From Halomonas citrativorans (GTDB lineage: Bacteria > Pseudomonadota > Gammaproteobacteria > Pseudomonadales > Halomonadaceae), in assembly GCF_900163645.1 (NCBI RefSeq), contig NZ_FUKM01000053.1, forward strand, positions 62,001 through 126,000: a stretch of DNA of 64,000 nt. Direction: 5' to 3'. The position numbers and the translations under genes were made by a program. The notes under the pieces were generated by a model. That model had not been told where the DNA came from. It did not search any database and was given only the letters and a program-made list of their open reading frames with translations. This document shows, one piece after another, positions 20,052 through 28,766 of the stretch. How positions within the stretch are numbered: position 1 is the stretch's first letter; each line of letters begins with the position of its first letter.

Positions 20052-20438
20052 TTAATCCTGGTCGCTGTCGAGCAGCAACGCATCATCAACGTCTGAAATC
20101 TCAAGCGCTGTCTCATCATCCAAATCGATGGCGAGATAGCTGTGCTCAACGCTAAGAAATGTCTTGAACAGCGCCCAATCAAGCGGCTCTGGCCATTGGC
20201 GTTCATCCTCTTCCCAAGCGCGCAACTCGGTTTCGAGGATTTCTACATAGCGGTCGTGCACGAAGGTTTCGAGCGCTTCCGGGGTATCCATTTCAGGAAT
20301 CAGGTAAATGGTGCTTTCACGTTCGACGTCGTCCAGTGTCAGGTCGTCGTCTCCCATGGTGGGTTCCAGCGCATTGATCCAGTCCACAAAGGGCTGGGTC
20401 GGCCTGACGCTCAGAGCGGAGCGGTTTAGCAGTTTCAT
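20052..20438 (-). CDS. acidic conserved hypothetical protein
   Basis: A 128-residue strongly acidic protein starting MKLLNRSALSVRPTQPFVDW at an ATG (20438) with GAGGAG upstream. I recall similar short proteins in other gammaproteobacteria (RSAL.V+P.QP+.DW near the start) but no assigned function. There is no signal peptide or membrane helix. The C-terminus is a run of Asp-rich residues. It lies about 90 bp downstream of lysS on the same strand, so it may be co-transcribed with the prfB-lysS unit. Confidence 0.75.
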   Translation of the reverse strand: MKLLNRSALSVRPTQPFVDWINALEPTMGDDDLTLDDVERESTIYLIPEMDTPEALETFVHDRYVEILETELRAWEEDERQWPEPLDWALFKTFLSVEHSYLAIDLDDETALEISDVDDALLLDSDQD

Positions 20439-20528
20439 GGGATTCTCCTCGCCGTCGAAACGTTGACCATTATGGGCGCTAAATCGCGCCCTTACCAACT
20501 TTTAGTCTACCTCATTCAATCCAGCGTG

Positions 20529-22040
20529 CTACTCAGCCTCAGGGCGCATTGCCGGGAACAGCAATACATCACGTATGGACGCGCTGTCGGTAAACAGCAT
20601 GACCAACCGGTCAATCCCGATGCCCTCACCGGCGGTAGGCGGCATGCCGTACTCCAGTGCACGCACGTAGTCAGCATCGTAGTACATGGCTTCCAGGTCG
20701 CCTGCATCTTTCTCGGCGGCCTGTGCGCGGAAGCGCTCGGCCTGGTCCTCGGCGTCATTCAACTCCGAGAAGCCGTTGGCAATTTCACGCCCACCCACAA
20801 AGAACTCGAAGCGGTCGGTGACAAACGGGTTGGCATCATTGCGGCGCGCCAGCGGGCTGACTTCAGCCGGGTATTCGGTAATAAACGTCGGCTGGTCGAG
20901 CTTGTGCTCGGCCACTTCTTCGAAAATTTCCGTTTGGACTTTCCCCAGGCCCCAGCTGTCTTTGACCTTGATGCCCAGCGCCTGAGCGGTCACGCGCGCC
21001 GCTTCAAGGCTATCCAGGTCTGCATCGCTAATGCCGTCACCGTGATCCAGAATCGACTGCTTGAGCGTCAAACGCTTGAACGGCTGGCCGAAGTCGTAGC
21101 TTGCACCCTGGTACTCAAGCATGGTGGTGCCCAGCACTTCTTCGGCTGCAGTGCGCAGCATCGCTTCGGTCATATCCATCAGGTCGTTGTAGTCGGCATA
21201 CGCCCAGTAGAATTCGACCATGGTGAATTCAGGATTGTGCCGCGTCGACAGACCTTCATTACGGAAGTTGCGGTTGATTTCGAAGACTTTCTCGAAACCA
21301 CCCACCACCAAACGCTTAAGATAAAGCTCAGGCGCGATACGCAGATACATATCCATATCCAGCGCGTTGTGGTGAGTCACAAACGGGCGCGCCGTCGCAC
21401 CGCCAGGAATTGCCTGGAGCATCGGCGTTTCCACTTCCATAAAGCCACGCGTTTCAAAGAAACGGCGCATGGAGCTGATCACCGCCGCCCGCGTTTCAAA
21501 CGCTTTGCGCGACTGCGGGTTCATGATCAGATCCACATAGCGCTGGCGATAGCGCGCTTCCTGATCCGTCAGGCCGTGGAATTTATCCGGCAGCGGACGC
21601 AGGCTCTTGGTCAGAAGCTGGGCATCGACCATCATCACGTACAGGTCGCCCTTGCCGGATTTATGCACCGGGCCGCGCGCCGCCACGATATCACCAATAT
21701 CCCAGCCCTTGATGTCTTCAAGCACATCCGCCGGCAGGCCTTTTTTATCCACGTAAAGCTGGATCTGCCCCGCCACGTCCTGAATCACGATAAACGGGCC
21801 GCGCTGGCGCATGATACGCCCCGCCACGGATGCGTGATGATCAAGCGTTTCCAGCTCGGCTTTTTCCTTCTCGCCCAGCAGGTCCTGCAGCTCAACGGTC
21901 AGGCTATCGCGGCGAAAGTCATTCGGGAAAGCACTCTTCCCTTGCTCTGCGGCCAGTTCACGACGCGCGGTGAGCTTCGCGCGGCGTTCGGCAATTAGAT
22001 GATTTTCGTTTTCAGGAGAAGACGCGTCTTGGTTAGCCAT
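20529..22040 (-). CDS. lysS: lysyl-tRNA synthetase, class II
   Basis: A 503-residue enzyme with an N-terminal OB-fold anticodon-binding domain (about 65-150) and a class II catalytic domain. Motif 2 is [21 protein letters not shown]; motif 3 is [13 protein letters not shown] near the C-terminus. Located 34 nt behind prfB, the conserved prfB-lysS pair. Confidence 0.97.
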   Translation of the reverse strand: MANQDASSPENENHLIAERRAKLTARRELAAEQGKSAFPNDFRRDSLTVELQDLLGEKEKAELETLDHHASVAGRIMRQRGPFIVIQDVAGQIQLYVDKKGLPADVLEDIKGWDIGDIVAARGPVHKSGKGDLYVMMVDAQLLTKSLRPLPDKFHGLTDQEARYRQRYVDLIMNPQSRKAFETRAAVISSMRRFFETRGFMEVETPMLQAIPGGATARPFVTHHNALDMDMYLRIAPELYLKRLVVGGFEKVFEINRNFRNEGLSTRHNPEFTMVEFYWAYADYNDLMDMTEAMLRTAAEEVLGTTMLEYQGASYDFGQPFKRLTLKQSILDHGDGISDADLDSLEAARVTAQALGIKVKDSWGLGKVQTEIFEEVAEHKLDQPTFITEYPAEVSPLARRNDANPFVTDRFEFFVGGREIANGFSELNDAEDQAERFRAQAAEKDAGDLEAMYYDADYVRALEYGMPPTAGEGIGIDRLVMLFTDSASIRDVLLFPAMRPEAE

Positions 22041-22074
22041 GGGGCACCCTATTCATGTTCGAACGCTAAAAAGA

Positions 22075-23173
22075 TTACAAACCCTGCTTGAGACTGGCGA
22101 CGATAAACTGGTCCAGGTCGCCGTCGAGTACCTTGTCACAGTTGCTGGACTGCACGCCGGTGCGCAAATCCTTGATACGCTGGTCATCAAGCACGTAAGA
22201 GCGAATCTGGCTGCCCCAGCCGATATCGGCCTTGGAGTCTTCCGCTTCCTGCTTGGCGGCATTACGCTTTTGCATTTCATGCTCCCAGAGCCTCGCCTTT
22301 AACTGCTTCATAGCGAAGTCACGGTTGGCATGCTGGCTACGCTGGTTCTGGCAAGCCACCACAATACCGGTAGGCTCGTGGGTAATCCGTACCGCCGAAT
22401 CGGTGGTATTAACGTGCTGACCGCCCGCACCGCTGGAGCGATACGTATCAACGCGCAGGTCCGAGGGATTAATATCAACCTCGAAGCGGTCATCAACTTC
22501 CGGGGACATGAATACCGACGCAAACGACGTATGACGACGGCCGCCGGAGTCGAACGGACTTTTACGCACCAGCCGGTGAACACCGGTTTCAGTACGTAGC
22601 CAACCAAACGCATAGTCGCCCTGAACATGCAGCGAGGCCGACTTGATACCCGCGACTTCGCCTGCGGAAATCTCGGTTATTTCAGCCTTGAACCCGTGGC
22701 TTTCTGCCCAGCGCAGGTACATGCGCAGCAGAATATTAGCCCAGTCCTGAGCTTCCGTACCGCCCGAGCCGGATTGAATATCCAGGTAGGCGTTATTTTC
22801 ATCCATTTCGCCAGAGAACATGCGACGAAATTCGAGCTTTTCAAGCGCGGCCTGAAGGCCATCAAGCTCTTGGCGCACTTCTTCAACCGTGTCCTCATCC
22901 TCTTCCATCTCGGCGAGTTCTAGAAGGTCGCGGCTATCGCCAAGGCCTTGGTCCAGTTCGTCGATGGTCGCCACAATGGCTTCCAGGGAAGAGCGCTCTT
23001 TACCCAGCTTTTGGGCGTAGTCTGGATCATTCCAGACATTCGGGTCTTCGAGCTCACGAGAGACTTCTTCTAGCCGATCTTTACGCTCGGCATAGTCAAA
23101 GATACCCCCTAAGAACGTCTGTCCGCTCAGACAGGTCTTTGATCTGGTTATGTATCGGGTTGGTTTCCAACAT
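22075..23173 (-). CDS. prfB: peptide chain release factor 2 (programmed +1 frameshift)
   Basis: RF2 terminates at UGA and UAA. The gene begins at ATG 23173 ([18 protein letters not shown]), reads 25 codons to CTT, then meets an in-frame TGA; a +1 shift continues at GAC into the main frame, giving 365 residues, the E. coli length. The main frame contains the codon-recognition SPF ([14 protein letters not shown]) and the catalytic GGQ ([10 protein letters not shown]). A naive open frame to 23319 in the main frame is not the true N-terminus. Pairs with lysS downstream. Confidence 0.97.
23095..23110 (-). promoter_or_regulatory. RF2 autoregulatory +1 frameshift site
   Basis: On the minus strand AGGGGG (23110-23105), a 3-nt spacer TAT, then CTT TGA C. 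The internal Shine-Dalgarno, the 3-nt spacing, the slippery CTT and the poor-context TGA at codon 26 are all as in the known prfB site; low RF2 favours the shift. Confidence 0.95.
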
Positions 23174-23337
23174 GGATCGCCCTGGCCTTGGTCAAAATGA
23201 CATGGTTCAAAAGAAAGACGCGCCGCTGTGGCGTCTTGGCTTGATGATTCCAAGCCAGCACCACAGCGGCGAAATTCTGAAAACCCATTGTAACGAAACC
23301 TGGCGTTTCTCGCATCCACTCGCCATGACGACGAATG

Positions 23338-23365
23338 CCTGAACCCGGCGAGTGCCGGGTTCAGG
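23338..23365. terminator. 12-bp perfect hairpin downstream of the fadL-type gene
   Basis: CCTGAACCCGGC/GCCGGGTTCAGG with a 4-nt loop lies about 77 bp past the FadL stop, upstream of prfB. No T tract follows on either strand, so it may be a terminator or an mRNA 3-prime-end stabiliser. Confidence 0.5.
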
Positions 23366-23422
23366 AGTAGAGCGACCGATTTAACACGTGAGAAACTTGT
23401 TCCATCGAGACGCCTAAAACAT

Positions 23423-23452
23423 GGGCTTAAAAACGATGGGCTTAAAAACGAT
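23423..23452 (-). repeat. 15-bp tandem duplication spanning the FadL stop codon
   Basis: GGGCTTAAAAACGAT occurs twice head to tail. The copy nearer the gene holds the last codons and the TAA stop, the second duplicates them into the 3-prime untranslated region. Confidence 0.9.
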
Positions 23453-24794
23453 AGGTCAACTGAGCACCAAAGCCGTGGGCTTCGTTTTTATAGCCGGCAG
23501 AGTAGGTAGACGTAATGGGCGGTGTCTGCTGTCCAGCCACAGTGAAGCTATCCGTCTTTGTTTGATCCACTTGGGTTGAGCGCTCGGTTAGATAAGAGTA
23601 AGCGAAATCAAGCGTTAGGTCTGGTGTAGGGCTCCAACCAGCACCCAGCGAGAAAATACGCCGGTCATCAGAAGGAATACGCACGCTACGTGTCGCATCC
23701 TGCGTTGGTGTAAAGTCCAGCGCTAGCCCTGCTCGCAACGCCAGCTCAGGCGTTAACTGATACTCCCCGCCGGTGGCAAACGCCCAAGCATTGGAGTAAT
23801 TTTGCTGCTCGTTAGTGATCTCTTCACGCTCAGTGCCGGTAACCAGTATTTGATCAAAGCGGCTCCAGCGCGACCAGGAAGCGCCAAACATGAGCTTGAG
23901 ATTGTCACTCATTTGCTGGGTTACCGAGAAGTTGACCGTTTCAGGCGTAGTCAAATCTAACGCGGCAGTATCCGTTACGGTTCCAATACCTAGCTGATCA
24001 AGTACGGGCGAACTTGCGGAGAAGTTACCGTCCAAATTGAAATCAACTTTTGAGCGATACGTTAAACCAAACGTGGTTTCGGGCACCGGTTGGTAAATCA
24101 CCCCCAGGTTATACCCCCATGCATCATCGTCACCCTTAACACGTGAATCCACCTCAGTAATGATCGGAGCCCCATTAGCTGCCTGTCCAACAGCAACGGG
24201 CACCTGACGGCGTAGCTCCCCATCAACACGGTTATAGGTAATACCCGCACCGACACCCCACTGCTCGTTAAAGCGGTAGGAGACGGTTGGCTGGGCAGTC
24301 ATTACCTTCACCTCCGTATAATCCCCTTGGTTACGTCCCTCGAAACCACCTTCATACTCTGTTTTTGAACCAAACGGTGCATATACGCCGAAACCAAACG
24401 CTAACTGCTCATTGACCGGTTGTGCATAAAAAGCAAAAGGAACCAGCGTACCAGGCACCATGTCACCTTCATTGGTTCCTGTTACTGATCCCAAAGGCAA
24501 TGAGCCCGTAGGCGTTTCCAAAGAACGCCCAGAGGTAGCATTATTGACATCGGTATTTACATGAAGATAGGTGCCCCCCACCGTGATCTGCGCGCGATCA
24601 AGAAACGACATCCCTGCCGGGTTGCCGTACACAATAGTGGCATCGTGTACGTTAGAGCTACGCCCAGCATGGCTGTACCCTTGGCCACTAACGCTTTGCT
24701 CGTTAATTTGATAACCGCCAGCGTGCGCTTGGCTTGCGAAGACAGCTGCCGAAACCGCAGCTGCTAGAGTGAGTTTATTAAATTTATTATACAT
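23442..24794 (-). CDS. outer-membrane fatty-acid/hydrocarbon porin, FadL/OmpP1/TodX family
   Basis: A 450-residue outer-membrane beta-barrel. A Sec signal peptide (cleavage near SQAHA, residue about 25) is followed by the family N-terminus [22 protein letters not shown] and the NPAGMSFL block that forms the hatch. Alternating amphipathic strands fill the rest and the chain ends with Phe (LTYRF), the barrel-assembly C-terminus. The family takes up long-chain fatty acids or aromatic hydrocarbons by passive diffusion. It is monocistronic and divergent from the copper operon. Confidence 0.88.
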   Translation of the reverse strand: MYNKFNKLTLAAAVSAAVFASQAHAGGYQINEQSVSGQGYSHAGRSSNVHDATIVYGNPAGMSFLDRAQITVGGTYLHVNTDVNNATSGRSLETPTGSLPLGSVTGTNEGDMVPGTLVPFAFYAQPVNEQLAFGFGVYAPFGSKTEYEGGFEGRNQGDYTEVKVMTAQPTVSYRFNEQWGVGAGITYNRVDGELRRQVPVAVGQAANGAPIITEVDSRVKGDDDAWGYNLGVIYQPVPETTFGLTYRSKVDFNLDGNFSASSPVLDQLGIGTVTDTAALDLTTPETVNFSVTQQMSDNLKLMFGASWSRWSRFDQILVTGTEREEITNEQQNYSNAWAFATGGEYQLTPELALRAGLALDFTPTQDATRSVRIPSDDRRIFSLGAGWSPTPDLTLDFAYSYLTERSTQVDQTKTDSFTVAGQQTPPITSTYSAGYKNEAHGFGAQLTYRF

Positions 24795-25098
24795 GGTCGG
24801 CCTCTTGTCCCGATGATCCCGTGGATGGCGACATCCGCTGGTACTGTTCTTATAGCGTAGGCATACACCTCAGTTTTCGCCCAATGCGGCCCTTGGTTCA
24901 AGGGCAAACGAGCGTTTTATTTTATTTTTCGCTCATACATTAGTCGTACGACCGTTTTAAATCATTGTTTTATTCGTTTTAAGCCCTTTTTACCGAATTA
25001 TTGAACAGCCCACCTTGACCTGCGTGTTACCCATAGGTTTTACACTACGTGTATTCCCACCGTTTACTAACAGCGGACGAAAACGTAAGGAGTGCGCG
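24795..25098. other. 304-bp intergenic region between the FadL-type gene and the copper operon
   Basis: It is A/T-rich in its middle. It holds a perfect 7-bp hairpin GCCCTTG/CAAGGGC at 24889-24905 and a perfect 10-bp palindrome GTCGTACGAC at 24943-24952 (possible operator for the FadL-type gene), and near the right end the MerR-type promoter at 25015-25046. No ORF with a ribosome-binding site was found. Confidence 0.6.
25015..25046 (+). promoter_or_regulatory. MerR-type promoter with 20-bp spacer and dyad operator
   Basis: A TTGACC -35 (25015-25020) and TACACT -10 (25041-25046) are 20 bp apart, the over-long spacing typical of MerR-family-activated promoters. The spacer contains the dyad ACCT-nnGnG-nnn-CnCnn-AGGT (25018-25038). 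It would drive merR-copA, with the regulator autoregulated. Confidence 0.75.
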
Positions 25099-25527
25099 AT
25101 GAAAGTCAGCGAGCTTGCTAAACAGGGCGGTGTAACGGCAGAGACAGTGCGCCACTACACCCGTGAAGGCTTACTTCTCCCGAGCCGCCATCCAGATAAC
25201 GGCTATCAGCTTTTCTCAAGCACCGACCTTGAGCGGCTGCACTTTATTCAGCGAGCACGCAAACTGGGGTTTAGCGTAGCGGAGATACGCGACATTCTCC
25301 TGCATGCCGACCAGGGAGACTCACCCTGCCCGCTGGTGCGCGACCTGCTGGTCAGCCGCCTGCCGCAGATCCGTACACGGATTGCCGAACTTGAAGCGCT
25401 GGCCCAGCGCATGGAACAGGCGCTGGGAAGCTGGGAGCATATGCCTGACGGCACACCCGATGGGCATAGCGTGTGCCGCCTTATTGAAAGCTTTCCCGAC
25501 GATCCCTCTTCCAGGGAGGTCTTATGA
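25099..25527 (+). CDS. MerR-family metal-responsive regulator
   Basis: A 142-residue MerR protein: winged helix-turn-helix ([28 protein letters not shown]), then the dimerisation helix beginning at Cys in SPCPLVRDL, and a C-terminal tail with a second Cys (SVCRLIESF). The CueR metal loop with two closely spaced cysteines near residues 112-120 is not present, so it is not a straightforward CueR. The position immediately before copA and the MerR-type promoter argue for copper (or another thiophilic metal) sensing. The start at 25099 has AAGGAG upstream. Its stop overlaps the copA start by 4 nt. Confidence 0.82.
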   Translation: MKVSELAKQGGVTAETVRHYTREGLLLPSRHPDNGYQLFSSTDLERLHFIQRARKLGFSVAEIRDILLHADQGDSPCPLVRDLLVSRLPQIRTRIAELEALAQRMEQALGSWEHMPDGTPDGHSVCRLIESFPDDPSSREVL

Positions 25528-28034
25528 ACGACACAACCTCTTCACGCCATACGGTTTTCCGTACGGTAGGTGGCATGAGCTGCCAGGGCTGCGTTAAGCG
25601 GATGCGCGAGGCGATTCAGGCAGAAGACCCAGCGGCTGAGGTGGTGGGTACACCGGCTGAAAAGCGCCTTGAAGTGACCACCTGTTTGGACGATCGCCGC
25701 CTGAACGCCACATTGGAGAAAGCCGGCTATCCGGCCAGCAGCGAACCCGCCTCGCCGGTAGCGCTTGAATCCCCCCCAGAAACAGTTGATATACCGGCCA
25801 CGGCTGGACCCAACATACGCTTGGCAATTAGCGGCATGACCTGCGCCAGTTGCGTTAAAAGCGTTCAGGATGCGCTGAAAAATACACAAGGGGTGGATGC
25901 CGCCAGCGTTAACTTCGCGACCCACACCGCCCAAGTGATGGGCAGCGCCGATACGCAAGCCCTTATCAACGCGGTCGCCTCAGCGGGCTACACGGCGGAG
26001 CCGATTGTGGACATGCGTGAAGCCGAGCGCGTTCGCGCCGAGCAGGACGCCACCCTGTACCGCCAGCGGCTGCGGGGCAGTGCCATCGCGCTGGCATTGG
26101 CCATTCCACTGATGCTCAGCATGTTTATCTATCATCCGCATGTCATGGGCCTGGGCCGCATTTATTGGCTGGTGATTGGTGTCTTGACCCTGGGTGTGCT
26201 CGCGTTTCCAGGGCGCCACTTCTTTGTAAATGCGTGGAAGAACCTCAAACGCCATCAGGCCAATATGGATACGCTGGTGGCGATGGGTACGGGCACCGCT
26301 TGGCTTTATTCCATGGCGGTGGTGCTGTTTGCACCTTGGCTGCCTGAAATAGCCCAAGGGATCTACTTTGAAGCCTCGGCGATGGTGATTGGGCTTATCC
26401 TGCTGGGTAACGCCATGGAGCTTCGCGCCCGTGGGCGTACCAGCAATGCGCTAAAGCGCCTGCTTGATTTGCAAAGCCGCACGGCGCGCGTCATTCGCGG
26501 CGGCCAGGAGCAGGAAATAGACGTGGATGAGGTTCGTGAAGGTGACCAACTCCGCGTACGCCCCGGTGAGCGCTTACCCGTCGATGGCGAAGTCACCGAA
26601 GGCCAGAGCCATATTGATGAGTCCATGCTGACCGGCGAGCCGCTGGCCGTCAGTAAGCAAACCGGCGATGACGTCAGCGCAGGCACGATCAATGGGCAGG
26701 GCGGGCTGGTGTATCGCGCGACTCGTGTGGGTCGTGATACTCGGCTTGGGCAAATCACCGAGCAGGTCGCCAGCGCTCAGAATTCACGCCCGCCAATTGG
26801 TGAGTTGGCGGATAAGGTATCGAGCATCTTCGTGCCATCCGTCATCATTATTGCCGTACTGGCGGCGCTGGTATGGTTTAACGTTGGCCCTGAGCCACGC
26901 GTGATTCATATGCTGGTGGCGGCTACGACCGTGCTGATTATTGCCTGCCCCTGCGCGCTGGGCCTGGCCACACCTATTTCCACCATGATTGGCGTGGGCA
27001 AAGCCGCCGAGCAGGGCGTGCTGGTAAGAAACGGCGAAGCGCTGCAAACCGCCAGCAAACTCACCACGCTGGTAGTCGATAAAACCGGCACGCTTACAGA
27101 AGGAAAACCCAGCGTCACCGATGTGCATCTGTTTGGCATGGACCAAACCACTGCGCTGGGCCTGACCCGTGCCTTGGAGCGCGGTTCTGAGCATCCGCTG
27201 GCAGCAGCCCTTATCGCTTACGCGGATGCGCAGGGCGCCGCGCCTGCCGAGATCCAAGGGTTTGAAAGTGTCACGGGCGGTGGCGTAAAAGCCGAAAATC
27301 GCGATGGCAAAGCGCTGCTGCTGGGCAATACGCGTCTGCTTGAGGCAGCCGGGGTTGATCTTTCATCTGCCCAGCAAGAGGTTAACGCGCTACAAAATAA
27401 GGCGCGTACGCTGGTGTATCTGGCAGTGGATAATCAGCTAGCGGCGCTATTCGGGATTAGCGACCCGTTACGCCACGATGCCGTCGCGGCCGTTAAGCGC
27501 TTGCAGCAGGATGGCCTAAACGTGGTCATGCTGACCGGCGATAATCAGCATAGCGCCGCAGCGATTGCCCGCGAAGTCGGCATTACGACATTCAAAGCAG
27601 GCCTAACACCAGAAGACAAGCACGCGGAGATTGAGCGTTTACAGCAAGCAGGGGAAATCGTAGGCATGGTGGGGGACGGCATTAACGACGCCCCGGCGCT
27701 GGCGCGAGCTAACGTCGGCTTTGCGATTGGCCAGGGGACAGATATCGCCATGGAAAGCGCGGGGATTACCCTCATGCGTGGGTCACTTCACGGCGTGGCC
27801 TCAGCCATTGAAATCAGCCGCGCCACGCTTGCCAACATCAAGCAGAACCTGGTCGGCGCCTTTGGCTATAACGTGCTGTGCATCCCGATTGCAGCAGGCC
27901 TGCTCTACCCGGTAACCGGCATGCTGCTTTCACCGATTATCGCCGGGGTCGCTATGTCGCTCTCCTCCATCACCGTGGTGAGTAACGCCAATCGCCTACG
28001 ATTCTGGAAACCCTCTCAACAGGAGGTCTCATGA
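25524..28034 (+). CDS. copA: copper-translocating P-type ATPase
   Basis: An 836-residue P1B-type ATPase exporting Cu(I). Two N-terminal heavy-metal domains are seen: MSCQGC (about residue 18) and MTCASC (about residue 111). The membrane metal site is ACPCALG, the phosphorylation site DKTGTLTEG, the nucleotide-domain motif SEHPLA, and the hinge [11 protein letters not shown]. Eight membrane segments are expected and visible as hydrophobic stretches. The first metal domain has GC rather than the usual SC between the cysteines, a small deviation. Overlaps merR upstream and a microprotein downstream by 4 nt each. Confidence 0.95.
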   Translation: MNDTTSSRHTVFRTVGGMSCQGCVKRMREAIQAEDPAAEVVGTPAEKRLEVTTCLDDRRLNATLEKAGYPASSEPASPVALESPPETVDIPATAGPNIRLAISGMTCASCVKSVQDALKNTQGVDAASVNFATHTAQVMGSADTQALINAVASAGYTAEPIVDMREAERVRAEQDATLYRQRLRGSAIALALAIPLMLSMFIYHPHVMGLGRIYWLVIGVLTLGVLAFPGRHFFVNAWKNLKRHQANMDTLVAMGTGTAWLYSMAVVLFAPWLPEIAQGIYFEASAMVIGLILLGNAMELRARGRTSNALKRLLDLQSRTARVIRGGQEQEIDVDEVREGDQLRVRPGERLPVDGEVTEGQSHIDESMLTGEPLAVSKQTGDDVSAGTINGQGGLVYRATRVGRDTRLGQITEQVASAQNSRPPIGELADKVSSIFVPSVIIIAVLAALVWFNVGPEPRVIHMLVAATTVLIIACPCALGLATPISTMIGVGKAAEQGVLVRNGEALQTASKLTTLVVDKTGTLTEGKPSVTDVHLFGMDQTTALGLTRALERGSEHPLAAALIAYADAQGAAPAEIQGFESVTGGGVKAENRDGKALLLGNTRLLEAAGVDLSSAQQEVNALQNKARTLVYLAVDNQLAALFGISDPLRHDAVAAVKRLQQDGLNVVMLTGDNQHSAAAIAREVGITTFKAGLTPEDKHAEIERLQQAGEIVGMVGDGINDAPALARANVGFAIGQGTDIAMESAGITLMRGSLHGVASAIEISRATLANIKQNLVGAFGYNVLCIPIAAGLLYPVTGMLLSPIIAGVAMSLSSITVVSNANRLRFWKPSQQEVS

Positions 28035-28102
28035 GCTTATTGGTTAACGCGGCAGGCCTCGGGCTCATTGCCCTGGTCGTTTGGTGGTTCTGGCTTAGCT
28101 AA
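28031..28102 (+). CDS. 23-residue membrane microprotein in the copA operon
   Basis: ATG at 28031 overlaps the copA stop (ATGA) and has AGGAGG seven bases upstream. It encodes 23 residues, a single hydrophobic helix ending VVWWFWLS, then TAA. The sequence resembles, from memory, the N-terminal anchor of small cupredoxin-domain proteins that follow copA in some gammaproteobacteria; here no cupredoxin domain follows. It may be a functional one-helix subunit or the remnant of a longer gene. The strong ribosome-binding site favours translation. Confidence 0.6.
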   Translation: MSLLVNAAGLGLIALVVWWFWLS

Positions 28103-28107
28103 ACGCG

Positions 28108-28725
28108 CTAGCTCACGCCGATATATCGCCCGGGCTTATGGTTAAGGGCGATAATCAAGTTCAACGTCAGCGCCCCCAGCACCGAGTAGCCAACGCGGTC
28201 TAACGGTAGCTGGGTAAGCGCTACTAGCAAAATCACCCCATCGATGCCTAGCTGTACATAGCCCGCCCGTAGACCATGGCGGTCCTGCAGGTAAAGCGCC
28301 AGAATATTGATGCCCCCCAGGCTTGTACGATGGCGAAACAGCATCAGCATGCCAATGCCCATCAATGCCCCGCCCATGAGTGCCGCGTAGAGCGATGGTA
28401 CGCTTGCGAGCTGTACCCAGCCTTGGGTTAATTCAGAAAACAGTGATACCAGGCCAATGGCGATAAAGGTGCGCAGCGTAAAGCTCCACCCCATACGCTT
28501 GATCGCCAGATAATAAAACGGCAGGTTGATGGCAAAAAACCAAAGCCCGAAACTCCATTGCGTCACGTAATTAAGCAGCAGCGCCAAACCCGCGGTGCTG
28601 CCGGTTAGCAGCACCGCTTGGGTATAAAAGGTAACGCCCAAGGCAACGAAGAATGTGCCGAGCAGCATCGCCATTACATCCTCATAGAGGCGGTGCGGGT
28701 CCTTGGGTAAATCGTCCACGCGCAT
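28108..28725 (-). CDS. YitT-family (DUF161) membrane protein
   Basis: A 205-residue inner-membrane protein with five or six helices. Family landmarks are the early GSTAGLALLLNYVTQWSFGLWFFAINLPFYYLAIKRMGW block, and RHRTSLGGINILALYLQ. It lacks the soluble C-terminal DUF2179 domain present in Bacillus YitT proteins. Function unknown. Convergent with the copA operon and about 40 bp downstream of recJ on the same strand. Confidence 0.8.
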   Translation of the reverse strand: MRVDDLPKDPHRLYEDVMAMLLGTFFVALGVTFYTQAVLLTGSTAGLALLLNYVTQWSFGLWFFAINLPFYYLAIKRMGWSFTLRTFIAIGLVSLFSELTQGWVQLASVPSLYAALMGGALMGIGMLMLFRHRTSLGGINILALYLQDRHGLRAGYVQLGIDGVILLVALTQLPLDRVGYSVLGALTLNLIIALNHKPGRYIGVS

Positions 28726-28766
28726 TAAAACGCCCTTATGAAGTGTGGCGGGCTGATGAAAACCCT

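Noticed and set aside
20463-21998. A 511-codon plus-strand open frame opposite lysS
   Set aside because: It is the antisense shadow of a high-GC synthetase gene; no ribosome-binding site and composition rich in His, Arg and Gln typical of a shadow frame.
22075-23319. A continuous 414-codon frame that would extend RF2 to 23319
   Set aside because: The family N-terminus lies in another frame starting at 23173 and joined by the frameshift site; the extension has no family similarity.
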